64,000 nt of DNA. It comes from Chrysemys picta bellii. Taxonomy: Eukaryota; Chordata; Testudines; Emydidae. Both the position numbers and the translations under genes were made by a program. The notes below the pieces were generated by a model. It saw only the letters and a list, made by a program, of their open reading frames with translations, made no database searches and had not been told where the DNA came from. Location of the stretch: the NCBI RefSeq assembly GCF_011386835.1, contig NC_088796.1, positions 70,445,468 to 70,509,467 on the forward strand, given 5' to 3'. This document shows, in pieces, positions 34,780 through 46,250 of this stretch; positions within the stretch are counted from its first letter, which is position 1, and the number at the start of each line of letters is the position of its first letter.

Positions 34780-37440
34780 AAAAATGAGCCAACGGCTACA
34801 GGCAACGTCCAAGCCATCTGCCTCCACCCTCTGCCCAGTCGGGCCTGACCCGTGCCAAGCAAGGAGCCAAATGGTCATTTTGAAGATGTGCCCGAGTGCG
34901 ACCTACCAGACTATTCCCTGGATCCATCTGTCCCAGTGTTCTCCAACTGCCTCTCTCTTTTCCTCCCTCCTTGGACCACTATAACCTCAGACTGATGGGT
35001 CCTCAGCACAGTGGAACAGGGTTATACTCTCCAGTTCCTTTCTACCCCCCTTTCCCACCCACCTTCCCCATCCCTCTTCAGGGACCCCTCTAAAGAGAGT
35101 CTCCTCACACAGGGGGTAGAGGGGTTGCTACACCTGGGTGCAGTGGAAGAAGTTCCTCTCGATTACAGGAACAAAGGGTTCTATTCCCAGTACTTTTTAA
35201 TCCCAAAGGCCAAGAGCAGTCTACAGCCCATCCTGGACCTGCGAGACCTCAACAAATACCTAAAGAAGTTAAAGTTCCGCATGGTTTCCCTGGCTTCTGT
35301 TATCCCCTCCCTGGACCTGGGAGACTGTTATGCCGCCCTCAACTTGAAGGATGCATACTTCCATATAGCAATCTTTCAAAGACACAGACGCTTCCTCCAG
35401 TTTACAGTGGGGCCCCACCACTACCAGTTTGCGGTCCACCATGCCAGGCCCCGGATGTGGCCCCTTCAACAATGGCTGGGAATGGTTTTGGCTGGATTCC
35501 CAGATCATTGCCATTCCCCAGGCGGTACTTACCTCGCTGCAATGGTGGACCGACCACAGGACAGTCCTGAAGGGGTTCCATTCGACAACCCCCATCACTC
35601 CATCAAGTTGGTGTCAGACGCCTCGGACCTTAGCTGGGGTGCACATCTCAGCGACCTCCAGAAACGGGATGTGGTCCCCGGAGGAGGCAAAGTGGCACAT
35701 AAATGGCAAAGAGCAGTCCGGCTGGCATGCGGAGTCTTCCTGCCCCACCTGTTGGGCAAGGTGGTACAAGTCCTGACGGACAACACAGCTTCGATGTTCT
35801 ACATCAACAGGCAAGGGGAAGCGCGCCCATTGGCTCTCTGTCAAGAGGCACTCCATCTATGGGACTTCTGCATCAGCCACAAAATCCACGTGGAAGCTTG
35901 TCACCTTCCGGCGTCAAGAATATGCGGAGGGACCAGCTCAGCAGGGACTTCTTCTCTCACCATGAGTGGTTGCTCCATCCAGAGGTAGCCTGCATGATCT
36001 TCCAGAGGTGGGGAACTTCCCAAGTGGACCTGTTTGCCACCAGACAGAACAGGAAATGCTACCGGTTCTGTTCTTGGCAAGGTCTGAGCAAAGGCTCCCT
36101 CTCCAATGCCTTTCTCCTGTTGTGGCTTCCTGATGTACGTGTTCCCTCCGATTCCACACTCATCAGCAGGGTCCTGGCGAAGATCAAGAGAGACAAAGTG
36201 CAGGTTGTTGTGATCGCCCCAGCGTTGCTTTGCCAGCATTGGTTTGGCATGCTCATGAGCTTGTCAGTGTCCCCTCCCTGGCCCCTGCCTAACCGACCGG
36301 ACCTGCTGTCACAGGACCACGGTTGGCTCCTACACTCCAACCTCGGGTCCCTCCACCTCTCGGCATGGATGCTGTCTGGCTGAACCCAAAGGAACAGACC
36401 TGTTCTGAAGGAGTCCAACAGGTCCTCCTGGGAAGTGGGAAGCCCTCAACTAGACTGACTTACCTGGCCAAGTGGATGAGGTTTTCCCGCTGGACGTCCG
36501 AGCGTGGCATCTCTCCCCTGCGTTCTTCCATACAGGATGTTCTGGACTATCTGCTCCAGTTGAGGAACCAGGGCCTGGCACACTCTTCCATTAGAGTGCA
36601 TCTTGCGGCCATCTCTGCTTTTCACTCACCAATCCAAGGACAGGCAGTGTTTTCTCATGACATGACAGTCAGATTCTTGAAAGGGCTTGAGAGATTCTTC
36701 CCGCAGGTACGGGTTCCTGTTCAACAGTGGGATCATAACTTGGTCCTCTTTAGGCTCACCAGCCTGCCCTTTGAGCTGCTGAGTTCCTGCTCCTTTTCCC
36801 ACCTGTCATGGAAGGTCATGTTCCTGGTGGTGGTGACGTCGGCAAGACGGGTCTCTGAAATTCAAGCCTTGACCTCAGAACTGCTGTACACGATCTTCTG
36901 CAAAGACAAAGTTCAGCTGCAGCCCCACCCAGCCTTCCTGCCAAAGGTGGTATCCACCTTCCATATGAAGCAGGACATCTTCCTCCCCGTGTTCTGTCCC
37001 AAACCGCGCAAGACCAGTAAAGAGAGGCATCTTCACGCCCTGGATGTCCAAAGGGCCTTGGCTTTTTACTTAGAACGTACTAAGAACTTCATTGCTACAG
37101 CAGACAGGAAGAAGGGTCTTCCAGTGTCCTCGCAGAGGATTTCCAATTGGATCACCTCGTGCATAAGGACCTGTTACGACCTGGCGAGGGTTCCACCACC
37201 TTCGATTGTCAGAGCCCACTCGACGAGAGCTTAGGCGTCTTTGGCAGCCTTCCTGGTGCACATCTCTATCCAGAACATCTCTAGAGCTGCAATGTGGTCC
37301 TCTGTTCACACGTTTACCACTTATTATGCCATCACTCAGCAGGCCAGGGATGACACTGAGTTCAGCAGAGCTGTGTTGCAATCTACACATCCATTAATTC
37401 TTACCCACCTTCAAAGGTACTGCTTTGGAGTCACCTAATA
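34780..37440 (+). mobile_element. DIRS-like tyrosine-recombinase retrotransposon, degenerate
   Basis: Three domains are readable on the + strand. Reverse transcriptase: LQPILDLRDLNKYLKKLKFR with SLDLGDCYAALNLKDAYFHI at 35221-35440. RNase H: LVSDASDLSWGAHL at about 35609 and VLTDNTASMFYINRQG at about 35769. Tyrosine recombinase at 36430-37330: the first arginine in TSARRVSEIQAL (36844-36849), HSTR (37217-37228) and a Tyr-Tyr pair at 37322-37327. The recombinase has a TAG at 37232-37234. The RT lacks its palm Asp-Asp segment because sequence is missing between about 35445 and 35600. Using a recombinase instead of an integrase is the hallmark of DIRS elements. The copy is dead. Confidence 0.85.
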
Positions 37441-37783
37441 TGGAATGGACATGAGTAGTAGGCATTCGAAGAAGAAAAACAGTTACCTTTTCCGTAACTG
37501 GTGTTCTTCAAGATGTGTTGCTTGTATCCATTCCACAACCCGCCCTCCTTCCCTACTGTCAGAGTTTCTGGCAAGAAGGAACTGAGGATGAGAGGGAAGC
37601 CGGCAGCACCCATTATACTGGGACACGCAGGCATCACTCCAAAGGGTGCCAGAGCCGGTCCCCTACGGATACTGCTAAGGGAAAAACTTCCGGCACCGGT
37701 GCATGTGGCGAGCACACACACCTAATATGGAATGGACATGAGCAACACATCTTGAAGAACACCAGTTGTGGAAAAGGTAACTG
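37441..37783. repeat. Terminal region of the DIRS-like element with 56-bp inverted repeats
   Basis: Arm 37480-37535 (CAGTTACCTTTTCC...TCCATTCCA) is the near reverse complement of 37728-37783 (TGGAATGGACATGAGC...GGTAACTG), with about six differences over 56 bases. TGGAATGGACATGAG also occurs directly at 37441-37455. The inverted ends next to a recombinase ORF fit the terminal structure of a DIRS-type element. Confidence 0.75.
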
Positions 37784-39234
37784 TCTTTTTCCTCCAAGTG
37801 GCGGTATTGGCAAAGGCACAAATCCATTCCGGGAATTAGAAGGCTCTGTCCCATGCAAGTGTGGAATATCTTAAAGGTAATGTTTCTCTTAAAAATAATA
37901 GCCAAGATTGTTAAAAACAGGTGCTTAAAGTTAGGTTCCAAAATCCATATTTAGGCAGCTAAATAAGATGCCTAATTTTCCATAAGCACTGAGCATCTTC
38001 AACTCCCACTGAAATCAACTGAATTGGTTTGTTTAATGATTGAACTGATTTTCTATCAGTTTCTCTAACATATTTTACTATAGGAATTTTAAATAAGTAG
38101 TTGTATGTTCATTCAAAACACTTCCTTTATGAGTCTGATATCTGTACTTGGTTTTTGCTGCCATAGCAAAACAATACGCCTTAATTTTTTGTGTATATAT
38201 TTTTGAAATTACAAGTCGTACCATTTAAAATCTTTTCTGTTTTTCATAATGTGACTCTTACAAGTCGTCATTATTCTGCTTTAGAAGTCTCAAGATCTTT
38301 TCTTTTCTGTATTTGACAATGTGACACTAAATTGTTATATCCAGTTCCTAACAATATTAAGCAACGTTTTATACATAAAATATACATGATAAATACTATA
38401 ATCTATTTTACTGTATATAAAGTAATAGGAATTTTATTAGTAGTGAAATAAATTTACCTAGAAGGGGGGGAAGAACAAAAAAAAAAAAAAAAACCTTGTG
38501 CACTAATAAAATGTTTCCACCAGGTTTTAGAAATACTATCAACTTGATTATTTTTTTAAAATAACAGATTTTTAATATTGCAGTTTTTCTATTGTGCTCT
38601 TTAAATAGCATGTCAGCTCCCATGTCAACATCAGAATCTCTTTGTCCAGAAAGAAACATGACTGCACAGAAATATACAGCAAACTTAAAAAACAAAAAGT
38701 GGGGGATTGCAGGGTGGGTAACTTGTTTCTTATAATAATGTTTTGTGTTACTTTAAACTAGAATGGGTATGAAAGTTTCTGACAGAAAAGCAATTTTTTT
38801 TTTCAAGCTGACAGTGTCCTTGTAGCACTTTCTATAGATCAGCAGATAAGAAGATTGATATTAGGCACAGAGCAAAGACTGCTTTGAAAAATGAAGTTAC
38901 ACAATGAAAGAAAAGACTTCTTAAAAATGAAAGAATTCAGCAGTGTGATAGATTATAAATAGGCACTTTATTTACTTTTTCAGGTATTTGAGGACAGACT
39001 CTGCTGCAGTGGAAATGCAGACCCTTGCACTCAGCTCTTGATGTAAAGAAAGTAAGTGAGTTTAAAATATTTTATTTTAAAATGTATGTTTGATTTGGGG
39101 AATGGCATTTAAAAATTACTATATTGAATTTTCCATCCTTATCCACAATGTGCTCGTCACAGAGGACAAACTTTAAGAAAACATTTTTTTTCCATAGCAT
39201 CTAAGAGAAGGTGTTTTAAAGTCACTTCACCTCT
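37784..39234. other. Intergenic, mostly unrecognised
   Basis: Around 37960-38030 words such as AGGCAGCTAAATAAGATGCC resemble half of a fold-back repeat common in turtles. A poly-A tract lies at 38477-38494. Nothing else is recognised. Confidence 0.45.
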
Positions 39235-39345
39235 GCCTCAGTTTTGGCATCTGTAAAATGGGGATAATGATATATACTTCTTTGTAAAATACTTTGAGAT
39301 CTACTGATGAAAAGCAATATCTAAGATGTAGGTATCTGTTGTTAA
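39235..39345 (+). repeat. MIR SINE 3' relic
   Basis: CCTCAGTTTTGGCATCTGTA then AAATGGGGATAATGATA match the MIR tail in sense orientation, followed by TACTTTGAGATCTACTGATG. Short and diverged. Confidence 0.7.
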
Positions 39346-39504
39346 AACTATCCCACTTTATTACCATGAAATAATGAAAGTCCGTATATCTAAAACTTGG
39401 GGAAAATATGCTGTTTGTTAACATTTACTGCTTTTAAGACACTTTTTTCCTCCAAATAAGCCAACTCAAGCATTTTCCATAAAATATCCTATTATTAATG
39501 GCTG

Positions 39505-40600
39505 GGCTGGTAGTGCTGCTTATTATTAAGGTTACCTAACACTTTCCATTACACGGTCCTGTCTTCTGTAGCTTGTAACTTTGCCAAACTTTAACTGTTT
39601 GGGCTGAAATTTTCCATGCTAGGTGTCTGCCTCAGACTGAATCTTTTTGGAAAAACTTCAGCCAGAATGGTTCAGCTGTTTGAGACTGATACTAGAGAAA
39701 AATAGCTTATTTTGCCCATTTAAAAAACAAACAAACACTTGCAACCTCTTTTCTAGCAGCCCCCATGGAGCAGGGACTTTAAATTTGACAGGTGGTGGCC
39801 TTTGTGTCAGGATAGATCTTTTGCCATCCCTGTGAAAATGTCAAAATTTGGCCAACTTGTATACCTCCGAAAAATTGCAGTTGGCACATGCTCAGTAAGG
39901 CTTTCTAAGATTTTAGCAGTTAAATTCCCCAAAGATTCAGTCCACACTAGTCAAGTTCCATCTGGGGATGAGGACTTTCCCTGCAATTGAGTCTGGACTG
40001 CTGTGGCCACACTACAGCAGCATTCGAATGCAGAAAGGACAAGTGCTGGGCCTGTAGGGGACAGAGGGAGCAGACTGGGACAAAGAGCCTAGAGGTGGAA
40101 ACTTGGACTGAAGGCTTGCAGGGAGGGAGAGGGAAACTGGGACTGGGAGTTGAGATGCAGGAGGAGAGACTACAACTGACTGGGCAAGGAAACTGAAAAC
40201 TAGTTGCGGTGGGGAGGGACAGAAGACAAATCTGATGAAGAGCTGGGGTGCAGGAGGGACTGTCTGGGGAAAGAGACTGGCATAAGGAGCTGGGTGGAGG
40301 AAACAAACTGAGATTGGATGAGCAGTCTCGGGGGGAGGGAGGGAATTGAGACAGGTAACATGGGCAGGGGGAGGAGGAAGACAGACTGGATGAGGAGCAC
40401 GGAGGGAATTAGGCCTGATTTAGCAAAGAGACTGGAGATAAGGCTTTTTTTTGGAGGGGAACTGGAAATGGGTGGGCAAGAGACTGGGATGGAGATGGGA
40501 ATGAGAAGCCTGAAGAGTGGAGACTGATGAGGTGTGAGTGGTACTAGGATTAGGGGTGGGGAAGAGACAACTGGGAGAGGGATGGGCTGGAGGAGATGGG
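39505..40600 (+). repeat. Unclassified long repeat, family Y (copy 1)
   Basis: Collinear, in inverted orientation, with 51240-52260. Shared words include CTTGTAACTTTGCCAAAC, TTAAGGTTACCTAACACTT (divergent in copy 2) and TGCCTCAGACTGAAT, followed by a long purine-rich GGGACTGGGA... domain on this strand. No open frame survives. The class is unknown. Confidence 0.65.
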
Positions 40601-40604
40601 GCTG

Positions 40605-40733
40605 ACCAGTGCTTAATTTCTAAAGAAAGAGGGGCAGTGTGACTTTGCACATATGATGTGTGCAAGGTCACGCCTTAAATGCCACTGACAGAAGAGGTGC
40701 TGGGGCAGAGCCCTGGCAAAATTAAGCACTGGT
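40605..40733. repeat. Short inverted-repeat element (MITE-like)
   Basis: Ends ACCAGTGCTTAATTT and AAATTAAGCACTGGT are exact reverse complements over 15 bases, about 100 bases apart. A non-coding fold-back element of likely DNA-transposon origin. Confidence 0.75.
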
Positions 40734-41235
40734 TGAGGAAAAGGGCAGAGGAATCTGTCCCCTAGAAAGCACTCCCGTCCACACGCTGCAATGGAACCTG
40801 AGATTCCTTAGTCTCAGCATTCCTCTGCTGTCAGCAAATAACTGTGAAAGACGCTTGCAAAATGCCCTATCTTCCCTTAGTTCTGGTCCACATAAAAGAT
40901 GTCAATCTACTATTACTGTCAATTAGCCCCTTTGCTCAAGTGGCAGTCTAAAGTTCCATCCCTGCTGGTGACCCATGTGGGTGTCAGTATGATGCCACAT
41001 GATGAAACTTTTGTTTAAAAATCTAATAAATGCTTGCACAAAAGTATGTTAAGAACTTTATTCAAAGACAAACACTCAAAAGTTCAGAAAAGCCAGAATT
41101 ATGGTTGCCTGTGAAACTGGCGTGCTACAGGTAATAGCTCTCCCCTACACAACCCTGATACATCCCTACAGATGGTCCATCCTGTGCACTGAATATCATA
41201 TACAAACCAGTATATGATAATTACTGTATCATAAT

Positions 41236-42790
41236 TAGGGCTGTCAATTAATCGCAGTTAACTCACATGATTGACTCAAAAAAATTAATCGCACTGTTAA
41301 ACAATAGAATACCAATTGAAATTTATTACATTTTTTTGGTTTTATACATTTTCAAATATATTGATTTCAATTACAACACAGAATACAAAGTGTACAGTGC
41401 TTACTTTGTATTTATTTTTATTAAATATTTGCACTATAAAAAACAAATAGTATTTTTCAGTTCACCTAATACAAGTACTGTAGTGCAATCTCTTTATCGT
41501 GAAAGTTGAACTTACAAATGTAGAATTATGTACAAAAAAAATCTGCATTCAAAAACAAAACAATGTAGAACTTTAGAGTCTACAAGTCTACTCAACCCTA
41601 CTTCAGCCAATCGCTCAAACAAGTTTGGTTAGAATTTGCGGGAGATAATGCTGCCCGCTTCTTGTTTACAATGTCACCTGAAAGGGAGACCAGGTGTTCT
41701 CATGGCACTTTTGTAGCCAGCGCAAGGTATTTACGTGTTAGATATGCTAAACATGCATATGCCCCTTCATTCTTTGGCCACCATTCCAGAGGACATGCTT
41801 CCATGCTGATGATGCTCATTAAAAAAAAAATCCGTTAATTACATTTGTGACTGAACTCCTTGGGGGAAAATTGTATGTCTCCTGTTCTGTTTCACCTGCA
41901 TTCTGCCATATATTTCATGTCATAGCAGTCTCGGGTGATGTTCGTTTTAAGAACGCTTTCACAGCAGATTTGACAAAATGCAAAGAAGGTACCAATGTGA
42001 GATTTCTAAAAATAGCTACAGCATTCGACCCAAGGATTAAGAATCTGAAGTGCCTTCCAAAATCCGAGAGGGGCAAGGCATGGAACATGCTTTCAGAAGA
42101 CTTAAAAGAGCAACACTCAGATACGGAAACCACAGAACCCAAACCACCAAAAAAAGAAAATCAACCTTCTGCTGGTGGCATCTCAGATGATGAAAATGAA
42201 TTTTCTGCTTTGGATCATTGTCGAGCAGAACCCGTCATCAGCATGGACACACGTCTTCTGGAATGGTGGTTGAAGCATGAAGGGACATATGGATCTATAT
42301 CTTGCAGTGCCAGCTACAACAGTGCCATGTGAATGCCTGTTCTCACTTTCAGGTGGCATTGTAAATAAGAAGTGGGCAGCATTCTCTCTTGCAAATTGTA
42401 ACCCAATTTGTTTAAGCGATTGGCTGAACAAGAAGTAGGCCTGTGTGGACTTGCAGGCTCTAAAATTGTACAGTGTTTTATTTTTGAATGCAGGTTTTTT
42501 GGTACATAATTCTATATTTGTAAGTTCAACTTTCATAAGGAGATTGCACTACAGTGTTTGTACTAGGTGAATAGAAAAATACTATTTCTTTTTTTTTTTA
42601 CAGTGCAAATACTTGTAATCAAAAATAAATATAAAGTGAGCACTGTATACTTTGTATTCTGTGTTGTAATTGAAATTACTATATTTGAAAATGTAGAAAG
42701 CATCCAAAAATATTGAACTAAATAGTATTCTATTATTGTTTAAAAGTGCAATTAAGCACGATTAATTTTTTTAATTGCTTGACAGCCCTA
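41236..42790 (+). mobile_element. hAT DNA transposon, 1555 bp, perfect target duplication
   Basis: Flanked on both sides by ATCATAAT (41228-41235 and 42791-42798), an exact 8-bp target duplication. Ends TAGGGCTGTCAA and TTGACAGCCCTA are perfect inverted repeats. The family is the same as at 1-831. It carries a remnant of a hAT transposase gene at 41940-42440. The family usually has internal inverted repeats, here at 41800-41812 and 42235-42247. Non-functional because the transposase is only a C-terminal fragment. Confidence 0.92.
41926..42440 (+). pseudogene. hAT transposase C-terminal fragment, broken
   Basis: Frame from about 41926 reads GTNVRFLKIATAFDPRIKNL, LKCLPKSERGKAW, then LLEWWLKHEGTYGSIS, the start of the hAT C-terminal dimerisation domain. 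The frame is lost near 42290-42335. Beyond it another frame shows VPCECLFSLS-like and CLSDWLNKK words and ends at TAG near 42436. No N-terminal BED finger or catalytic part is present, so it cannot act as a transposase. Confidence 0.75.
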
Positions 42791-42880
42791 ATCATAATAC
42801 ATACCAAAAAGGGGACAAAATGAGTGCTTTTTTTGAGTACTTGATTTTGCAACCTTATGTTCTTATTGGTGTGCGTGTAA

Positions 42881-45800
42881 TTAACTATAATTGTTAGAGT
42901 ATTGACATCTGTGCATTATATAAAAGGAGCTCTTCTGACTGTGTACTTCCTCTTTGCTCAGGGGACTGATTACTAGAGAGATAGGTGCTGCAAAGTTAAA
43001 AACTCTGCACATTTTCCATTGAATTTGCAGAATAGTTGCACAAAGGTACCCACTGACAGATTGGAATGCAGACTTAAGAAACTGACGAGTATCAAATCAA
43101 AACAGTTAAGTTGGGTTTTTGAGAACCCAGCATTTGTTACAGCTTTCATTCTAAGAATTGATATTTGGTAAGAAATAGAAAAGGATAAGGATTCTTGATA
43201 CAGCAGTTGTTTTGCTTTCAATGAGTGAATTATCACAGTTTAATTTGTTAGTGTGAAAAATTTCTTTAGTGGTTACAGCATTGTTACATTTCCTTCTTGA
43301 AGCTATTGCTATATTGTGTTTGCAGTTGCATGGGATGAGTTGAAATTGATGGAATATGTATATGCTAGCAGAAAGAAGGGAGGGTATGATTGTTCCGATC
43401 TACCATCTGAGCACCCCTGCATTATTGCACAATGTCACTTGGGCCTATATGCTTCCCAAAAGCTGGCAAACCTACAGGAAATGAAAAGGCTGTCTGAATT
43501 CCCTGTAGCTTATAGCCAATGTTTCTTCTCTGCATAGCCCTTTTATCACCCAAGGCTTGAGGTCACTAGGGAGCCGAGGTCACTGAAAGTCAGGAAATCC
43601 AGGCTGGCATTGCCATCTGCTTGTGGATGCTCACTATGTACTATGGGATAGTTAATTACTTTTGTCAAGGTCTAGTCACAGTCCAGACTTCAGAGAAGAA
43701 AATAATAAAATAAATAATAATAAAAGATTTCAGGGTCTGCCTATTGACTACCCTGCCCTATACTATAGCTGTCCACTACCAGCTGTTTGGAGGAGCAGAC
43801 CTCTGTACCACATAGGTACACAAACTAAGAGCTCCAGCAATGAAGTATTAGGTTCCTCTGCAAGCTCCTGCTAGAATGAGGGCAAGGATGAAAAGTATGT
43901 ATGCTGTAAAGATGCCTTGCCCTTTTAACCCAGTAGTTTTCCATAGGTTGAGCAGACGGTACTTATTTAAGACATATTGAAAAGCATTATTCTAGTACTG
44001 TAAGATACTGCTCTTTATTTATATCTTTCTGTTCAGTACATTACATCTTCAGCACAGACCAATTGGCTAAGATATACTAATTTTTCAAACAGCTGCTGTG
44101 AGAAGACTTACAGACTGGCACTGAACTGAGTGGCCAGTGCCCACAGGAGTTATTTGCAAGTACAGAATGGGTTGCTGTGGGAATCCGTCCCTTACAAGAC
44201 TACATGAGTGAACAGGTCCTCTTAATTTGCATACCTTTGAAAAATCTTCCCACTCACCTAAAGATTCAATATATCAAGCCTGAAAGCATTTTTAAGAGAA
44301 TGTTAAGTTTGTACAGTTTGAATTTCCCATACAGCAACTTTTATTAGCAGTAATGCATACAGCACCAAGCCACTTAATGTGTTTGTTTAACTGTAAATCA
44401 GGTGGAAGAATTGTTAAAAAAAAAAAAAAAAAACTTGAGGGCTGTGTTGCACTAAACATAGTGTTAACTGCTGTCTGATCAAGAGGGCTTTGTTGTAAAC
44501 AGAAAACATTTAACTATTCAGTTCTGAACCTTATTTAAGAATACTAGAGTAAACTTCCCCTTACACCTCTCTAAAAGGGCTTTGCTCCACTGATGGGGTG
44601 AAGTTTAAAAGATAGGATTCTTCAGAATCAAAATTAACTGGGTTGAGAATCAGGAAGTTATGTTGTGTCCCTACAAGGATGGCTGGCTGACCTTGGAAAG
44701 TCTCTAACCTCTCGTTTCCCACCTCTTTAAAATAGGGACAGTATTTAATGGCCCTATAAGGTGTCGTTTGTTTACATAAACAGTACTTAGTTCTTTTCAG
44801 TTACTGAGTACCATACTTCATGGGTATTGCTGCTCTCAAACCTAAAAATTCTCAAGTGTTTTAACATCCTTCTAAAAAGGAAACTGGCAATAATGTTAAT
44901 GCCACAAGCTGACTGGCTTGGGCAGAGCTGATTTAAAGTGCATAAAACAAATTAAAATGGGTTATAGCCCCCCCCCCCCCCAAAAAAAAAAATTCCACTA
45001 ACTCCATTTTAATAGGACTTCCACTAAAATATAGCATGGAGGATGATACTAAAGCTTTTTCTCAGACTACCTTTACATTGCAATTCTTAGCAGAAGTGAA
45101 ACCCAGAGGATGACTACTAGTTTTTTAGGTTACTATTGCACTTCTATTCCTGATCTAGCTAAGTTTATACTGTGCTATTCACGCTTTTGTTAGCTGCAGG
45201 GATGCTGTAAGTTAGCCAGTGTCATAGCTATCCAATGCTTAATGCTGGGGATTGGCTGTTTTAACCCCTTCCTCATCATCTAAAATAGTTTGTTGGAAAT
45301 AGTGGCAACCCTCCCAACTTTAGTGACCTGCAGTCACGCTGTACCCCTCCTTTGTCCGCAATGGCCTTTAGAGACAAAGGGAAAAACTTCCTGTTTGATT
45401 GGGAAGAGTTGGAAAAACCACAGCACTTTGAATAGTTAAGTACCCTTCACCCACCCCTTGAGCTCTTCTACCTAGAACCTTTGCTCTAAGGCATTCCTAA
45501 AAGTAGGGCAAGAAACTCAGCTTGAACTGAAAGTTCCAATAGCCCTTCCCATTAAAATTCTAGAGGACTAAGGAGGCAGGGAACACCACGACCGTACCAA
45601 CAGGTATTTAAGGGTAGGTCATAGTTAATGAGGATATCTGCCTGTGGCACTGCTCCACTTGCTCAGTTTCAAAGTTACCTTTATCTGTTGTTCTATGCAT
45701 TAGGCCAGCTTGTAGCAAAAAGTGGTCACAAAGCAAGGGGGAGTTTTACCAGCCAACCATACACAATATATACTTGTCTGCAAGCTGTGCTATTTCAAGT

Positions 45801-46250
45801 TCTCCATTCAGGATACAAACCTGGCCTTTTGGGGGGAAAATATACTTAAATCACCCACAATCCTTACTAGCACTGAATTCTCACTACCTCCCATTTTAAA
45901 TTGCTCTTGATTACAGATTATGCTCTAAGGCGTGTGTGATACCTCTTCATTAGTCTAGCTTTGATTTAAAAACCTATTTCAGATATAACCCTGAAGCTGC
46001 TATATTACATTTTTGTATTGTTTCATACATTGAGAGATCGCTGAGGGATTAACCCTGACTGTCTCATTCTCAAGTTGGAGAATTCAATGCATTTTTGTAG
46101 GAAACTAGAAACCTTCACAGGTTTTATGTGCTGCTCTACATTAATTGGAATGCATTTTCCTTAAGGTACATGGGCTGGGCCACAATTATAAATATGGAAA
46201 AATTATTTATATTTTAAAAATGATACAAAGCCAGCAAGCTCTAAGGAAAC
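42881..46250. other. Intergenic between hAT element and REEP5 3' end
   Basis: Contains a MIR relic at 44655-44770, A-runs at 44416-44433 and a C/A homopolymer patch at 44970-44992. Short open frames (43316-43537, 45628-45849) resemble nothing I know. No gene recognised. Confidence 0.5.
44655..44770 (+). repeat. MIR SINE relic
   Basis: GACCTTGGAAAGTCTCTAAC then CCACCTCTTTAAAATAGGGA follow the MIR pattern (loss of the usual GGGCAAGT form) in sense orientation. Diverged. Confidence 0.55.

Larger units (their letters stand above)
41131..42880 (+). repeat. Family X repeat (copy 2) split by a hAT insertion
   Basis: 41131-41227 matches copy 1 (CTACACAACCCTGAT, GTCCATCCTGTGCACTGAAT) and 42799-42880 continues it (GTACTTGATTTTGCAACCTT). 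The hAT element 41236-42790 lies between them, so family X is older than this insertion. Confidence 0.65.
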
